DNA of 64,000 nucleotides from Erythrocercus mccallii. Its lineage: Eukaryota > Chordata > Aves > Passeriformes > Dicruridae. The DNA lies in the NCBI GenBank assembly GCA_013397435.1, contig VZRG01002027.1, positions 62,001 through 126,000 on the forward strand. The letters run 5' to 3'. Below the pieces are notes generated by a model. The model was not told the DNA's origin, made no database searches, and saw only the letters and a program-made list of their open reading frames with translations. Numbering within the stretch: position 1 is the first letter of the stretch; each line of letters begins with the position of its first letter. The position numbers and the translations under genes are program-made. Positions 1 through 12,775 of the stretch are shown piece by piece.

Positions 1-2529
1 CTATATTAACTTCACAGCAATACCAGACAGCAGGAGTGGGAAAGTGCTTACTAAATTCCTTCTCTTGTCATCCAGGAAGGCAGAGTAATGGAAAGTGAGG
101 CAAGCAGGGACTAAGGTCACTTGCCAAGACCATTGAGAACAAAGAATAAGACCATACTAAAGCTGTTCCCTTAGTCTCCTGCCCCTAAGTAGAACACCAA
201 GGTTTGCTTCATTCAGGAGGGAAACAATCATGTAAGAGACAGAAAACCCATGAGCTGCTCAGTTTCTGGAGCTGTGACAAGCAATTCTGGGAACAGCTGC
301 ATTTTCCCCCTTCTCTCAAAATAGAAGTTAAAACAAAGGCAATTTTTTTTTTCTATTTTTCTTTTTTCCTCTTTCTTAAACAAGAGGGATAATCTGCTGC
401 AAGGGCGAGGAAGATCATCTGTTCAGAGCACCACTGTTTCAGAGGAAGTCTAAGGAGGTCAATGAAGTCCCTTCTGATGTGGAGATAACCTTCCTCTCAC
501 GGTCACTTTCACAGCTGGCATCAGCTTGTCTGGTTTGAAGGCAGCCAGAGCAATTCACACAGTTTGGGAATGACACCTGCTGTGTTAATGGCTTTCCCTG
601 GAGATGCTGTTTGGTATGTGGTCACCTAGTCCAGGAGCTCTGCTCTGCCCAACATGGGATCCCAACAGCACAGAAATTCCCTCTGTGCTTGCAAATGAGC
701 TGAGACTCCTGCTCTGCCCAAGCATCCTGGCTAATTCTGCAGATCGATTTGGATTCATGTGCACTCTATGTACCTCTCAGCCATCAGCTGAAATGGGCTG
801 CTTACACCTTCTAGCTTCTCATCTGTCTGGTCTGCCTGCCTGTGCTCCTGCTTCCCAGCCACCTCTCTCTCCTGCATCCAACACCTCTGGCTGCCCAGAC
901 AGTGCAGCAGCATAGACAGACAGGCTCACACCCTTTGTCTCCAGCCCCGGCTTCTCCCAGTTGCTTTCACCCTTCAGCTTTCCTGTAGTGAACTGTGAAA
1001 TTCCACTGATGGGAAGAAATAAGCCTGCCAGACCCTCTTGCTAGGCAGGAAATGAAAGCTTTTTCCCTCTCTCCCCAACACACAAAAATGGCCAGTTTTC
1101 CAACAGCATCATACACAGGTTCAAACAGTCAATACTTCCCCAAAAGAAACATAAGAAAGAAGAATGAAACATAAGAGGAAAGAAATCAGGGCTACAAAAG
1201 GCTTCTTTTAAAAGCAAAATTCCCATTCTAGTATCTCAAAGGCCATTAATATCAGGCTAAAGTAAGTAGCAGCAGGGAAAATGGTATAAAAAAAATCCAC
1301 TCTCTTTCTAGAAATAACAGACAATATTAGGCCAAAGGTCAGTGAAGGAAGTGTGGGGGTAGGTGGAAAGGGAATGGGAGAATAAGAGAGTGTCCACGTG
1401 AACAAACACCAAGGAGTTTGTCAGACCTTAAGTCTTTTTTGCCTGCTCAACCTTCAGTGTGCAGGCACACTGACTGGGATGCAATGATTCAACGTGAGCA
1501 CTGTGTGAAGCTCAGGGAGCAGGGCCTGATCTGCCCCCGGTGTGACTGTGCCAAAGTGCACAGGAATCCATGGGATACCCTGACCCAGTGCAGCTGTGTC
1601 AGGGGGAATTTAGGAGCTCAGGGTACATGTGAAGGTTATTTCAACTAGATCTGTTTGCCCATGGGAGAGAGCATATGGCAGTAAGATTTTCATTTCCCCC
1701 GCTTCTTGTTTCACCAAGAATACACCTGAAATGGATGGTTTTTTTAATGAAAAGAGTAGGATTGGGCTTGCCATAAATCTTTATGATATTCTTCCAACGA
1801 TCCCTGCACCCTGCCTGGGTGGCTCAGCTTGAGGAGCGCCTTCTAAGTAGCAGCAATCACATAAACTATTGGGGAAACAGCATTTGGAGCACCATCCAGA
1901 TAAAACTAAGACACCACACAAAATAATTGTTCCAGTTTCAAATTATCTTGTTTCAGACTTGTGGCTCAGCTATTAAGTAGCAGTCAGGAATGACTTCCAC
2001 AGTTGCTGAAGATGATGGAGGCAGATGGGAATTGCACTGGCAGTAGCACAAATCCATCTGTGCCCTGGCCAAAACACAGACAGCTGGTTTCATACATGTA
2101 TCTCTCCTACAGCGGAGAACAACTGGCTGCCAGGCCAGTTCCAGGTTCAAGTCCCACAATGGGAAATCAGCAGACAATCAGCTGACATCTGTAGATTTGG
2201 TGGAATCATGAATGCCTTCCCATACAATCAGGCTGAGTTGCAATCAACAGATTGGCAATGTATTTATCTAACAAACTGGAAATCCACTGGAAAGGCCAGA
2301 GCAGGACAAGTATGGAGGAGTGAGGACAAGAAGGATGTGAACAAACTTAGGGATCCTTAAAAGAGCAGAAGGATGATCTGGTATTTAGGGAACATGAGCT
2401 ACAAAGAAGGGAAAAAACAGTGGGACCTTCACAGCTTAAAAAAGACTGAAGTAGGACACAAAGTGACGAAATCATGGACAAGATTCCTACAAAATTAAGA
2501 AAGCAACAGATGATTGCATGTGATTCACA

Positions 2530-2790
2530 CCAGACAAGACAAGAAGCTATGGTCTCAAACAGCAATGGGGAAGTTTCAGTTAAACCTTGGAAGAACATAA
2601 AGCATGATGAAGCACAAGCATAATTGTCCTGTATGTTGTATTGAGGGCGTGAAATCATTCCAAACAAACTAGAGAAAACAGTTATCAGGAGTGACTTGGG
2701 AAGAGCTGACCCTGCCAATAGGCAGGGATATGGACTAGGTAACTTGTGAGGTCCTTTGCAGGCCTTTTTTCCATTCACCCACTCTAAGAT
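2530..2790 (+). mobile_element. Old CR1 LINE 3' fragment
   Basis: The stretch follows the CR1 3' pattern in order: a GACAAGAAGCTATGG-type segment with CTCAAACAGCAA, then a region resembling GACTTGGGAAGAGCTGACCCTGCC, then ATGGACTAGGTAACTTGTGAG and a GGTCC motif. These correspond to the final part of CR1 ORF2 and the short 3' UTR. It is highly diverged. The 203-codon antisense frame across 2347-2958 is partly a by-product of this insertion. Confidence 0.75.
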
Positions 2791-2830
2791 GAGCACTGTG
2801 CAGCCATGACACATTGACAACAGCAGAGTA

Positions 2831-2860
2831 GCTGCCAGTAGCTGCCAGTAGCTACCAGTA
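2831..2860. repeat. Decamer tandem repeat, 3 copies
   Basis: GCTGCCAGTA occurs twice and GCTACCAGTA once, head to tail, a few tens of bases after an old CR1 end. Confidence 0.9.
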
Positions 2861-5800
2861 GGCAGCGTTTTCCTGATGGTGAGGGCAAAACAGGGAGGAG
2901 GAAAGGAAGGGAAGAGCATACAGGAATTCTTACCATTGAAATTGTTAGAATGCATCAATGCACTCGATCAATTTAACTCCCATGTGAAGGATTTCCTCAC
3001 ATTCATGTCAAGCCACTGCGAACCTAAATTGGCATTTTCCTCCGTCATGGCTCCCCAGCCCTAGCCCAGCCAGGTGGGTGCCGTGGGATTGGGATAGCCT
3101 GCAGCAGCAGCTGCATTGAGTCACAGGACATCACCCCAGCTGGCCAGACAGCCTGCAAATACGTGGAAGCCCTCCTTCCCAGATGGCATTTTACAGGCAA
3201 GGAAGAGGAGGAATGACACCATTTGTAGTAACTGGGGTTGTGCATGACACCTACAGCTAACAGGAGAACATAATCTTACCAAGGAAAAGGGCCAGGATGC
3301 ACCCTCCCTGTTTTGCCCAGTTACGGTCAGTTTGTCAGGTGCCACAGGTCAAAGTCTTCTCTTGGGTCCCAGGTAAGCAGACATACACATTTTCACCCAT
3401 GTTATGACATGAACTTGATGACCTTTTTTTCAGAGACAGCTCAAGGCTTTTTGCTCTTCAACACGGCATTAAACAGTGAAGCTGCTGTCTCTAAGGTGAA
3501 AAACTGCATTTTCTGATCACCTACAAATAAAAGTCACTGCAATCCAAGTCCCTTCTTGTAAAAGCAAAGGGGTTTTAACTGCAAAGTGATGGCCAAGTTC
3601 CCAGGTAAGGGTGTAGTTACTTTCTGACTCTCTTAAATTTACCTCAGCAGTTTAAGATGGGGCCCAGCACAAATCACTGAAGACAAATGGCTGCTGTGTC
3701 AGGCTGAGGAAATGGGCAAAGCAAGCCCTACGCAAACAGCTTCTTTAGTGCCCTGCCACTGAGTCTGACAGATGCCAGGGCCTAGACGGGAAATTATGAG
3801 TCAGATCCCCAAATGGAGCAAAATGACTGTGCTCCACAGTCTCAGCGCTGATTTATACCAACCAAAATCTGGCCTGCTGATCTCAGACTGGATCAAATTG
3901 TTGGAGTTTCTGGCCTCTCTAACACACATCCTGATCTGTATATGGGAATGAGAAATGGCATGGTCACAAATATGTCAGTTCATGGATACACACAGATTGC
4001 AGGGACATCTGGCTGATGGAAACTTTAGGAGTAGAACTTATGGAAATGGGAAGAAATCCATTATTTGATTAAAAGATTAGATAATGTAGGTGGAAAAGTA
4101 CTTGCAATGAGCCCGTTGAACAGAGGCCTCCATAGGGTGGGTGAAGCAGCATTTTCACCATTAGCCAGTTTCTGTTAATCAGTTTTGATATAATTCTGCC
4201 TTGAGTGTGTCTAATTCTTGTCACAGAAGCTTGAGCCGTGCAGAACATGAACAGGTGCCTGAAAGTTTCTCTAAAGCCTCTACTAATATTAGACCCTCCT
4301 GCCTTGCAGCCCCCTGGCTCCCTACACCAGCTCTGCCCATCATTTAGTCCATTGCTACCTAACCACCCCTGGCTTTAAGGTGTTAGATGCTTTACTTGCA
4401 GCTATCACACCTACACCAAACCAAGGACCTGCTTTTTGGAGCCAAAGAGAGGCTGCATCCAACTCCAGTGGCCTAAACTTTCCCAAGGGATTTTTCACTT
4501 TACATAGTTACCAACTTTCTGGGTGACCTGACTGTCAGTTGGTGTGTATAAGCGAGCCGCTGATGAAAAAGAAGGAGTTAAGAATCCTTTACACCATTAG
4601 GTTTTCATCAGACCTCATTCTGCTGCTAGAGAGCACTAGAAGCATCTGTTAATAAATGGTGGGGGGAATAAATCCCCACTTCCTCATGTGAAGATATCTT
4701 TTTCTATCCAGCTGCACCCAGAATGAAAGAGCTATCAAAGAAAGCTCCCCCATTAGCCATCAATTCAGAGCAACTTCAATCAGTCAGTTCTGCTGGAGCC
4801 TGTGGGAATATCTGCCCAGCAGCCTCCTACATGCTGCACTTGAGTGCTCAGAAAGAGTCACATTAAACCTGCCTGCCATCAATCCAGGAGCCTCCTTCTC
4901 TGTAATGTAATGAGGTGAACCAGTTTGCATCAGTGACAGGGAGCTGAGGAGTTAAAATGAAAGTACAAGCCACCCTGCCTGGGAAGGTATGCACACACAG
5001 GGGAAGCCATCGACCTCTCTTTAAGGGGCCCTCTGCAGGATTGAGGGCTGCTTCTGAGCTGCAGCAGACCCAAGGGAGGCTCAGAGGGATGGCAACAGCT
5101 CCCCTTTCCGTGTAAGCCATCCCTGTTGACATGGCCTGGCATCCCTACCCATGTTTGGGCAGTCAGGGTGGACAGAGGTGATGTTCTCTCTCATCCACAT
5201 CCTGTGACCGCCTGTCAAGCCCAGCCATTTCACCACGGACAAGTGGCATGCCTGGTGATCAGGCCTGGCATGGAGAGGCCAGCCCACATTGCTGCTCTAA
5301 CATGGGGGCAGGTGGCTGTCTCTTCACATGCTACTTCTCCATCTGGCACAAAGCCTTCCTGTTTGTTGCAGCTGGAGGATGGCTGAGCCATACAAAACCA
5401 AACAGGGAAACCGTGTCTTTCCCAGACATTTTTAAAGACCACAAAAATGCATGACATGAGACTCAAGGCTTCTCTCAGGCCTTGTCTCCAACTAGATTGA
5501 GTGAGACAAAATTAAAGAAACTTTCAAACACACCCATTACCCAACTACCCTATTTGCTTTAGGTCCAGTTTATGGATTTGACCTGGCCATCATCCATCCT
5601 GGTGACTCCTAAGGCACCTTGATCAGGTGCTCCTGCCAATAGCTGGCTCCTCAAGAGTAACTTTGCTGCTGGGATAGTTTTTTCTTCTTTTCCTTGCCAT
5701 TTGCTAAGACAATTGTATTTCTTCTTACTGAAGAGGAGTTGCTATTGCTCAAGGGAGCTTTCCCAAGACAAAAGTACCTCTCCTTTTGAATCCTGCTTGA

Positions 5801-8439
5801 AAACTGCTCTTCCCATGTGCCAGAGACTACACTATCAAGTGTGAGGAGTGAGGATGGTAGTTACAGATTAAATATTGACCAACAAGTTGATGAGACCTGC
5901 TTTGTAGAAAAGATCTATTTCTTCAAAAACCCAGAAAAAACCCCACAAATTATTGGCAAGCCACAAAACAAAATTTAATGCAGTATATCTTCATTACTTT
6001 GATGTAAAATTTTCACTTTCAAGATAAGTTGTTCAAGGTAAGAAGCTGTGTATGGCCAGCTCTACAAGCATGGCAGCGTATTTCCTAAGTGCTTTTGTGT
6101 TCTGAGTGCTCAAGAGGAGTCAGCAGTTCAGCATGACCAGCAGGAGAGTGTCTGCTTTGAGGGCTCACAGTCAGAAGCCTCAAACTGATGGTGAGATACA
6201 TTGTGTAGTGGGTATGCCCCTCCTGTCCCAAACACTTCATCATCTCTGTGCTTGGTTGGAAGCAGAAGTACTTTTTCAATCTCCCTCTTTCCTCCAGGCA
6301 GGAAAACATCCCGGTGAGGCTGCCAGAGACTGCCTCAGTGGGGAAGGCTGTGCAGACCTGAACCATGTCAGTGTGTTATTGGCAAAGCAGCATGTTGTGC
6401 CTCACGTCTCTCCGTGCTCTGGCCTTGTCTGTGCACAGAATGGTGCAAAAGGGAGGGAACAATACTGACTCTGCTCTCTGTCCAGCAAACATGACTGCAG
6501 ACACCTTTTCTTGCTGGGTCCTCGATGGTGCTCAAAGAATTCTTCAGTCAATACAACCAAGGATACCAACATACCGAGGAGCACCAGCATGGAAACTTGA
6601 CCTTCATCCACGCCTAGAAAGAGGTCACCATGAAGATCACGCCTCGGCCATGCCAGTGATCACTAAGGCTGATCATGCCAGGTACAGACTATGGAAGAGC
6701 ATAAGCACTTCTGTACTGAGCTCACTGCTCACCTTCCTCTAGACACTCTCTCGGCAGGGTCACAATGGCAGTAGGGAGATATTTAATAAAGGACCAGACT
6801 GAAAACTGATGAAATCCAAGGTCTTCTGCTCCAAGCACTGACAAGGTGCTCTACTCTTTCATCTCACACCCTCTTCAGGTGGGGCAGGAACAAAGTTTAG
6901 CTCTGCCATCCCTAACCAAGAGTGGAAAAATGCAGCAGGACTGCTTCACACATGGGCTGGAGGATGCAGCTGAATATGGGTCCTCTCCCCACCCAGAAAG
7001 GAAGGACACTCCATAACGTGTGTGTAGGCCCTTTCAAGAAGGTACTATTTGTAGCTGTACTCCCAAGCAGACCAGTATGGTTAGCACATAAACAGTTTGG
7101 GATCCCAAAGGTGACTGACTATGGATACAGCAATATGAGAGTGCTTAGGGTACTTGTGCCGAACCTGCTTTGTTCTTCAGCTGGTTGCTGCCTTAGCAAA
7201 GTGCTCTCAGACTCCTGTTTCAGACCTTCCCTTGACTTCACATTCCACATCCTTTCTCACACTGTCTATTCAGGGACTGCAAGGGGTCTATCAACCATAT
7301 TCACACTACTGTGCTTGCCCTACTCCCACTGTATCCCTGCAGGGGACAGACCGAAAGGCGCCAAAAAAATTAAACCAAGAGCAATTTGCAGGGAGGCTCA
7401 GTGCACAAGTGCAAACGTTTGTTTGTAAATGGTACGTTCTACAAAAGACATTTCCTCTCATCCCTGGTGGCAGTTTCACCTTGATGTTTGCTCAAAGGAT
7501 TTTATCACTGAAAATGTATCAGATGAATAAGAAGAAACGGTTAAAAAGTAATTTCACCACTGCCAAAGTCCAGAAGACAAAAATAAAATATAACAGCTTT
7601 CCTCTTTCTCTAAGCATCTCTCACTGTCTATGGGATTTTTAAGGTCTTATACTGATGAAAATGATTATACCACTGCTACTACCAACAATGCCTGGCTGGT
7701 ACAATTCCCTTGGCAGGCATGTGGATGCTTGTCAGGGGAGTATCTCCATGCTCACACATTCATTTACATGCAACAGTCTGTTTTGATCGTAGTTCAAGTG
7801 CCCATTTGTGCACAGGCCATTCAGCATGCATAGCTTTCTGTTCAGGATGTACAATACATCCCTTTCAAATGTGCAATAACAGACAGCTTACACTCCTGTC
7901 AGGCTGGATAGAAATAGTCATTGATTTCTGTACCAGTTGTATCACTTAGCTTGCATTGAAATGAATCTATTAGGGTTATTAGGCCTGGTCTATGACTAAT
8001 TTGGGTATCCATTTAGTAAGAGTCTGATGAAGATGGGGAGGCTTTGGTCAGTGCTCACAGCAGGCCTAACATCTGAAGACATCATCCCTTCCCTGTGTTT
8101 CCTGTTACCTCTTGGTTAGAAATTATTGCTCCTGCTGATCATGCCAGCACCTCTTGCTCCAACTCAGGCAAAAAGCCAACAGCAACCTCAGCAATCTCAG
8201 CTGACGTTACACTAAAGCAGGTGAGAGAAGTAGGATGCTATCCCTTCCTCTGCCTATACAGAATTGCAATCTTCAGCAAGAAGAAAGAACACTGGTGAAA
8301 GGGGGGGGCAATACTCTTGCATCTGATGTTCATAAAGTTAATGTCTGGAACATATATGTTTATATACTGGGCTAGCCTTCCTGGTCCTGTTTGGCTGTGC
8401 TGCTTTAGTACAATGTGCATTAGGTGGTGATCCACTGCC

Positions 8440-8770
8440 TGAACTACAGCTATGCAGTTTCATTTGATGTGTTCATAAGGCCTCAGCTAATGAGGGCATT
8501 AATGACAGCTGTAAACTTGGTCCATACTGCTTTCTCTCTCCATAGCAACTTCCAAGATCTCAAAGCACAAGTGAAATGCCACAAATAAACCTTCCCAACA
8601 TGCACCGAAGCACGTGAGGTATTAGAGCTGGTTTAATTTTCACAGCAAAGATCTTACATGAATAATGAATCCTTTTATTATGCTCATGAATTATCTGTGA
8701 GCAGGCTGTGAGCTTTATGAACATGTCTGCTGCTCCAAAGTTTTAATGAACAGCCAGCGTTAACAAATGT
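8440..8770. promoter_or_regulatory. Candidate conserved noncoding element
   Basis: CTAATGAGGGCATTAATGAC followed by AGCTG places two homeodomain cores, a TGACAG site and a CAGCTG E-box within 30 bp. Further downstream are TTTAATTTTC, GAATAATGAATCC and TCATGAATTATC. No repeat or coding signature. Confidence 0.3.
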
Positions 8771-9119
8771 CTCTGTACTAGATGAGACTGAAACCCTTTA
8801 CCCCTGCGGTGTAAGGTCTGTGACTGGCACCCTGGGTCACAGGACAGCATTTAGCCTCCCTGGTGGAAAAATGGAAACCTCATTAGTGAGAATGACTACG
8901 AATGGACCCTATTTGTGTCACACTTGCGCTCTGGCTTCCAATCTCATTTGGACAAGTGAACAAAGAGCAATCACACATGAGCCTTAAGGTGAGAAAAGTC
9001 TTATATGCTGTAAGTGCTGAGAAGAAGAAATGAAAAAGGTCATGAAGAGAAGCAGACAGGTGTTTAAGACACTCTCAACTGTCTTTGGACACCTGTCCAA
9101 CCCTAATCTTCAATAAGCA

Positions 9120-9205
9120 TTTTTATCTGTGTTTTACAGATGGAGGAAATGGCACACAGGGCACAGGAGTAACCTCCCAGGGTCACCTGTTCAGACAAAC
9201 AATTT
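9120..9205 (-). mobile_element. MIR-like CORE-SINE fragment
   Basis: GTTTTACAGATGGAGGAAAT, GGCACAC, GGGCACAGGAGTAACCTCCC and AGGGTCACCTG follow the reverse complement of the MIR 'TGACC...CTGTGCC...TTTCC...CTGTAAAA' core in order. MIR-related SINEs are ancient in amniotes and survive only as short relics in birds. Confidence 0.65.
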
Positions 9206-11859
9206 AACTCCCTATCTCCTCTGTATCATGTCTCCCCCACAAGGTGAAGGGCCTCAGCTTGCAAAATGGAGGTAGAAATCTCAGTTGAATGAGCACTCTA
9301 AGGGGATTTCTTGCTTGAGATGGTGAAGAAATAGCTTAAGATTGTCTGTTTCCTTCTAGTCAAGCACTCCCTTCCCCTGCTGAATCTGAAATCAAGAAGC
9401 ATCTAGGCAAGTAAAAGGGAGTGATCATTTAAAAAACTAGCCCCCAAGCTTTCAAATTACCTAGAAGATTTATGCTTGAAATCACCATGTGTGTCCAAGT
9501 TCTGAGTCAGTCAGTATGTCCACATCTACTCACTGTGTCAAAGGTAGGGATTAAATACATTGGCCTACTGAAACCCAGGAAGAGGAAAAACAACCCTATG
9601 ATTCTCAATTAAAATGCAATACTGAGTTCGGGAATAACAAGACAGCTCTCTTGAAAGCTGGATTTTACCTTGGACAAACAATAGCTGTATGGCTGCAGAT
9701 GGGCTCACTCTAAAGGAGGAAGAGGGTCAGCAGAACAGAGCTAATTGGAACCATTTGGTAGAATGGGCTGGAGTAATTTTCTTCAAATCCAGGTCCTTAT
9801 CTTTCTCCACTTCCTTATGCAATGCCTTTTTTCGGTACATCTATTGTTGAACCAATCCGCCTCCTCCCGTTCCGATGCAATTAGAGCCGAACATTTCCTT
9901 TGAATTAGCACATCAACAGTCCCCTGTCCCAGCTAAAAACAGTTTTGCCTCAGGGCACTAAAGAATCTTCACTGGCAGCAGCAGGCTCTGCCGTAGGCAT
10001 TACCTTGCTGTTTCATCCTCATCACACAGCTCCATTTAGTTTTCCCAGGGCAGTAGGTAGGCGACAGAAACCAGAGCTGTTCCTTACCAGGGAAGCCCGC
10101 TTTTCCACACCTCTGTGGGCAGCCTTCCTATGCGAAGTCAGCCTTATACGGAGACAGAAAGTGAGAGACTGTGCCACTTACCTTTGCTCTTTGGTGTCCA
10201 GTTTTTAGTCTTTGCTCACACTGAGAACACAAATCATGCCAAATGTTCATTCGTATAAACAATCCACACCGCACTTTTCTCAGAACTCCACTTTCTTAGG
10301 GTCTCCGTACAGAGCTGCAGAGCTGTGCTGACCCTGGGCACTCCTCCACCATACCAGACTGCTGGTGGGAACCCATATGGATGTAAAACCCATAGGGTAA
10401 AAATTCCACCGTAAGAGGTCCTGCTGCTGGCATGCACCACTACAGCTTCGGACTGTACCATGTCTGCAGTTTCTTAATTTTTAACTCAAGAGTGGATCAA
10501 GTCATGTTGAGTTTTTTTAAAAAATAACCAATCCCCAAAATCAAATGGAAGTGAAAACAGTCATTCAAACAACTTGCCAACCCCAAGGACAGAAGCAAGT
10601 CTCAACAATCCGATTATGTGAAGTACAATTTATAACACGTGCTACAGTTCTGGGCATATCTAAGACTGGCCAGGTGCTTTTGCCTGTAAATAATCTGACA
10701 GTGTGTTTTAATATGGACCAGACTTAGGGAAACTGAAAGATAGCTCTGCCTAACAGAGTACAGCTCTGCCTAACACGGGAGTACCTCCTTAGTTTAAAGG
10801 AAACGTCCTTTATAGTATTTCATCCAAATGCATACCCTCTGTCTTGCTACCTCATCTGCTCTTGGATAACACTGAAATTGCTATTTCCCAAATGAAGCTC
10901 TGATTGAACTTCCAGGTCTCCAAGCTTTCACCCTCACTAAGCGATCACATTCTCAAATTAACAACAGCATGAGTAATTTCCCTTGAACACTGAGACTAAG
11001 CATATGGAAAATGAATCTCTTCTGTTCCTTAGTAAATTAATCACAGGATCTTTTATTTTCCAGTCTCACCGTTTACTCTTCGAGGGATAGCTCAAACCCC
11101 TTGCATTCAGCAGCTAGGCAAGTCTATTAGGAACCCAGTTTGACTCAGCACATAGTTATGCCAATGTCAGGATATTGTTATTCCGGCATCAGGACTCCTG
11201 GTAAGTGAGTCCCGTAACTAATGCAAAAAATGAAAGAATACCTGCTCCTCTGCTTCCTACGCCCTGCTGTCTCTAAGCAATTACTTACGTGCCAGCATCA
11301 TTGTAAAGCTGTGCTTTAGTAACGTGTGAAAAGCAATTGAAGTAATGCAGCAACTTAAACATAGAAACACTTATTAATACCTACACTTACACTGAAGGGA
11401 CTCAGGTCTGCTTTGCTCAAGTGATGAGATCATTTGCAGAGCATTCTAGTCAATATAAACCTGACTGACAGGTCACTTAGGCTTTCAATTCATCCCAGCA
11501 GACTACTGATGAGTATAAACTGTTCCTCCGACAAGCAAAAAGGCAATAACTAGCACTTTAGGCTGTCTTTGTAAGGCTGGATGATATGGAGATAAGGCCT
11601 TCTCCCTAAGCTCCTGCCAGCTGAAGGGTGATTGTCACATGAGTTATGCTGGACTTTGGGGAAGATCTGTGAGAAATATTTTATGTGGTTCTAGTTACCC
11701 CTCCTAAACAAACTGCAGTGGCAAGCACACCCTTTGAAGGAACTCAGGGATAAACTCTTTGTTGAGCACATGAGTATTTTCAGTGTCTTATTCACCCATC
11801 TCATATACTTGAGTAGTTCTTTTCCTGTTACGTGGGAACACACTCAATATCAAACTTTG

Positions 11860-11931
11860 TTTCACAATAAAGAGGTGCTTTAATAAAGTTTTGCATAAAA
11901 GGAATGGAGGCAAAAAAAAAAAAAATAAAAA
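11860..11931 (+). other. Tandem AATAAA plus poly(A), retroposed 3'-end-like
   Basis: Two AATAAA hexamers (near 11867 and 11882) are followed about 25 nt later by an A-run (11912-11930, interrupted by one T). This is the layout of a cDNA 3' end. I could not recognise a parent gene in the upstream 200-300 bp, so chance A-richness remains possible. Confidence 0.3.
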
Positions 11932-12719
11932 CTATATTCTGTCCAGTTACTATGAGGACTTGAGGGTATGCTGGACAAATCCATGCTCAGAAAAGCAGTG
12001 AGAAAACCAGAAATCTTGTCCTCCAGAGCTGTCATGCCTGGATTTCTTCATAGTCAATGGAAAATGCTGCTGCTGCCATAGCACATGAAAAGCCAGAGCG
12101 TGTTGCACATACAGTGATTTAACAACACTCAGCCAGAGGAATGGAGCAAGGGAGCTAATTTTTTAAAAGATCTGCCTTTCCTAACAGGTAGAAGTCTCCT
12201 CATGATGTGAAACAGCATTCAACCTTTCCAAGTGCTTTCTGAAGTGCTTTATTTTAATATTGAAAGTGTCCTGCTTTGAAAAAACCTTTAATGCACTGGG
12301 GAAGAGTGACTTAGAAGCTGTAGGAACACAGTTGTGCCCAGTGTATTTGTCCCTTTCCCTGGATAGCAAGTGGTCAGTTAACATCCCACCACAATAAGCG
12401 CAGCTGGCGTTATCTGATGATGGATATGCTGTGGTCAGGGCTCTTGGAACAATTGGTTAAAGATTCAGAAGGATCTCTCAGAAGTGTAAACTTGTAATGG
12501 CTGCAGAACTGCGCAGTGATGTAAAATCAATGCAGATGCAAGCTTTAATACAAAGGTAATGGGGAAGCAAAGACATAAATAAGGAAAACTACGAGTGAAG
12601 AAAGAGCTGGTAATAGAGGAAAGTGCAAAGCGAATGCGAGTTGCTGTCATTTATGATAAATAATTCTTAGGTAGATCATGTGCAGGGCTTTTCAGACATG
12701 CAGCCCAAAGTGCTCTAAA

Positions 12720-12775
12720 GATGAACTAATATCTCTTAATGGCTGAGGAAACTGAGGCACAAAGAAGGGGTGCTG
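12720..12775 (-). mobile_element. MIR-like CORE-SINE fragment
   Basis: GGCTGAGGAAACTGAGGCAC followed by AAAGAAGGGG matches the reverse complement of the most conserved MIR segment (GTGCCTCAGTTTCC). Only about 50 bp are recognisable. Confidence 0.6.

Noticed and set aside
2347..2958. 203-codon minus-strand open frame
   Set aside because: It partly runs antisense through an old CR1 fragment, and the peptide is Cys/Ser/Leu-rich with no domain. Best explained as a shadow frame.
6922..7642. Two overlapping plus-strand frames of 168 and 162 codons
   Set aside because: They overlap in different frames, neither has a recognisable motif, and both are interior to the LSAMP intron on the opposite strand.
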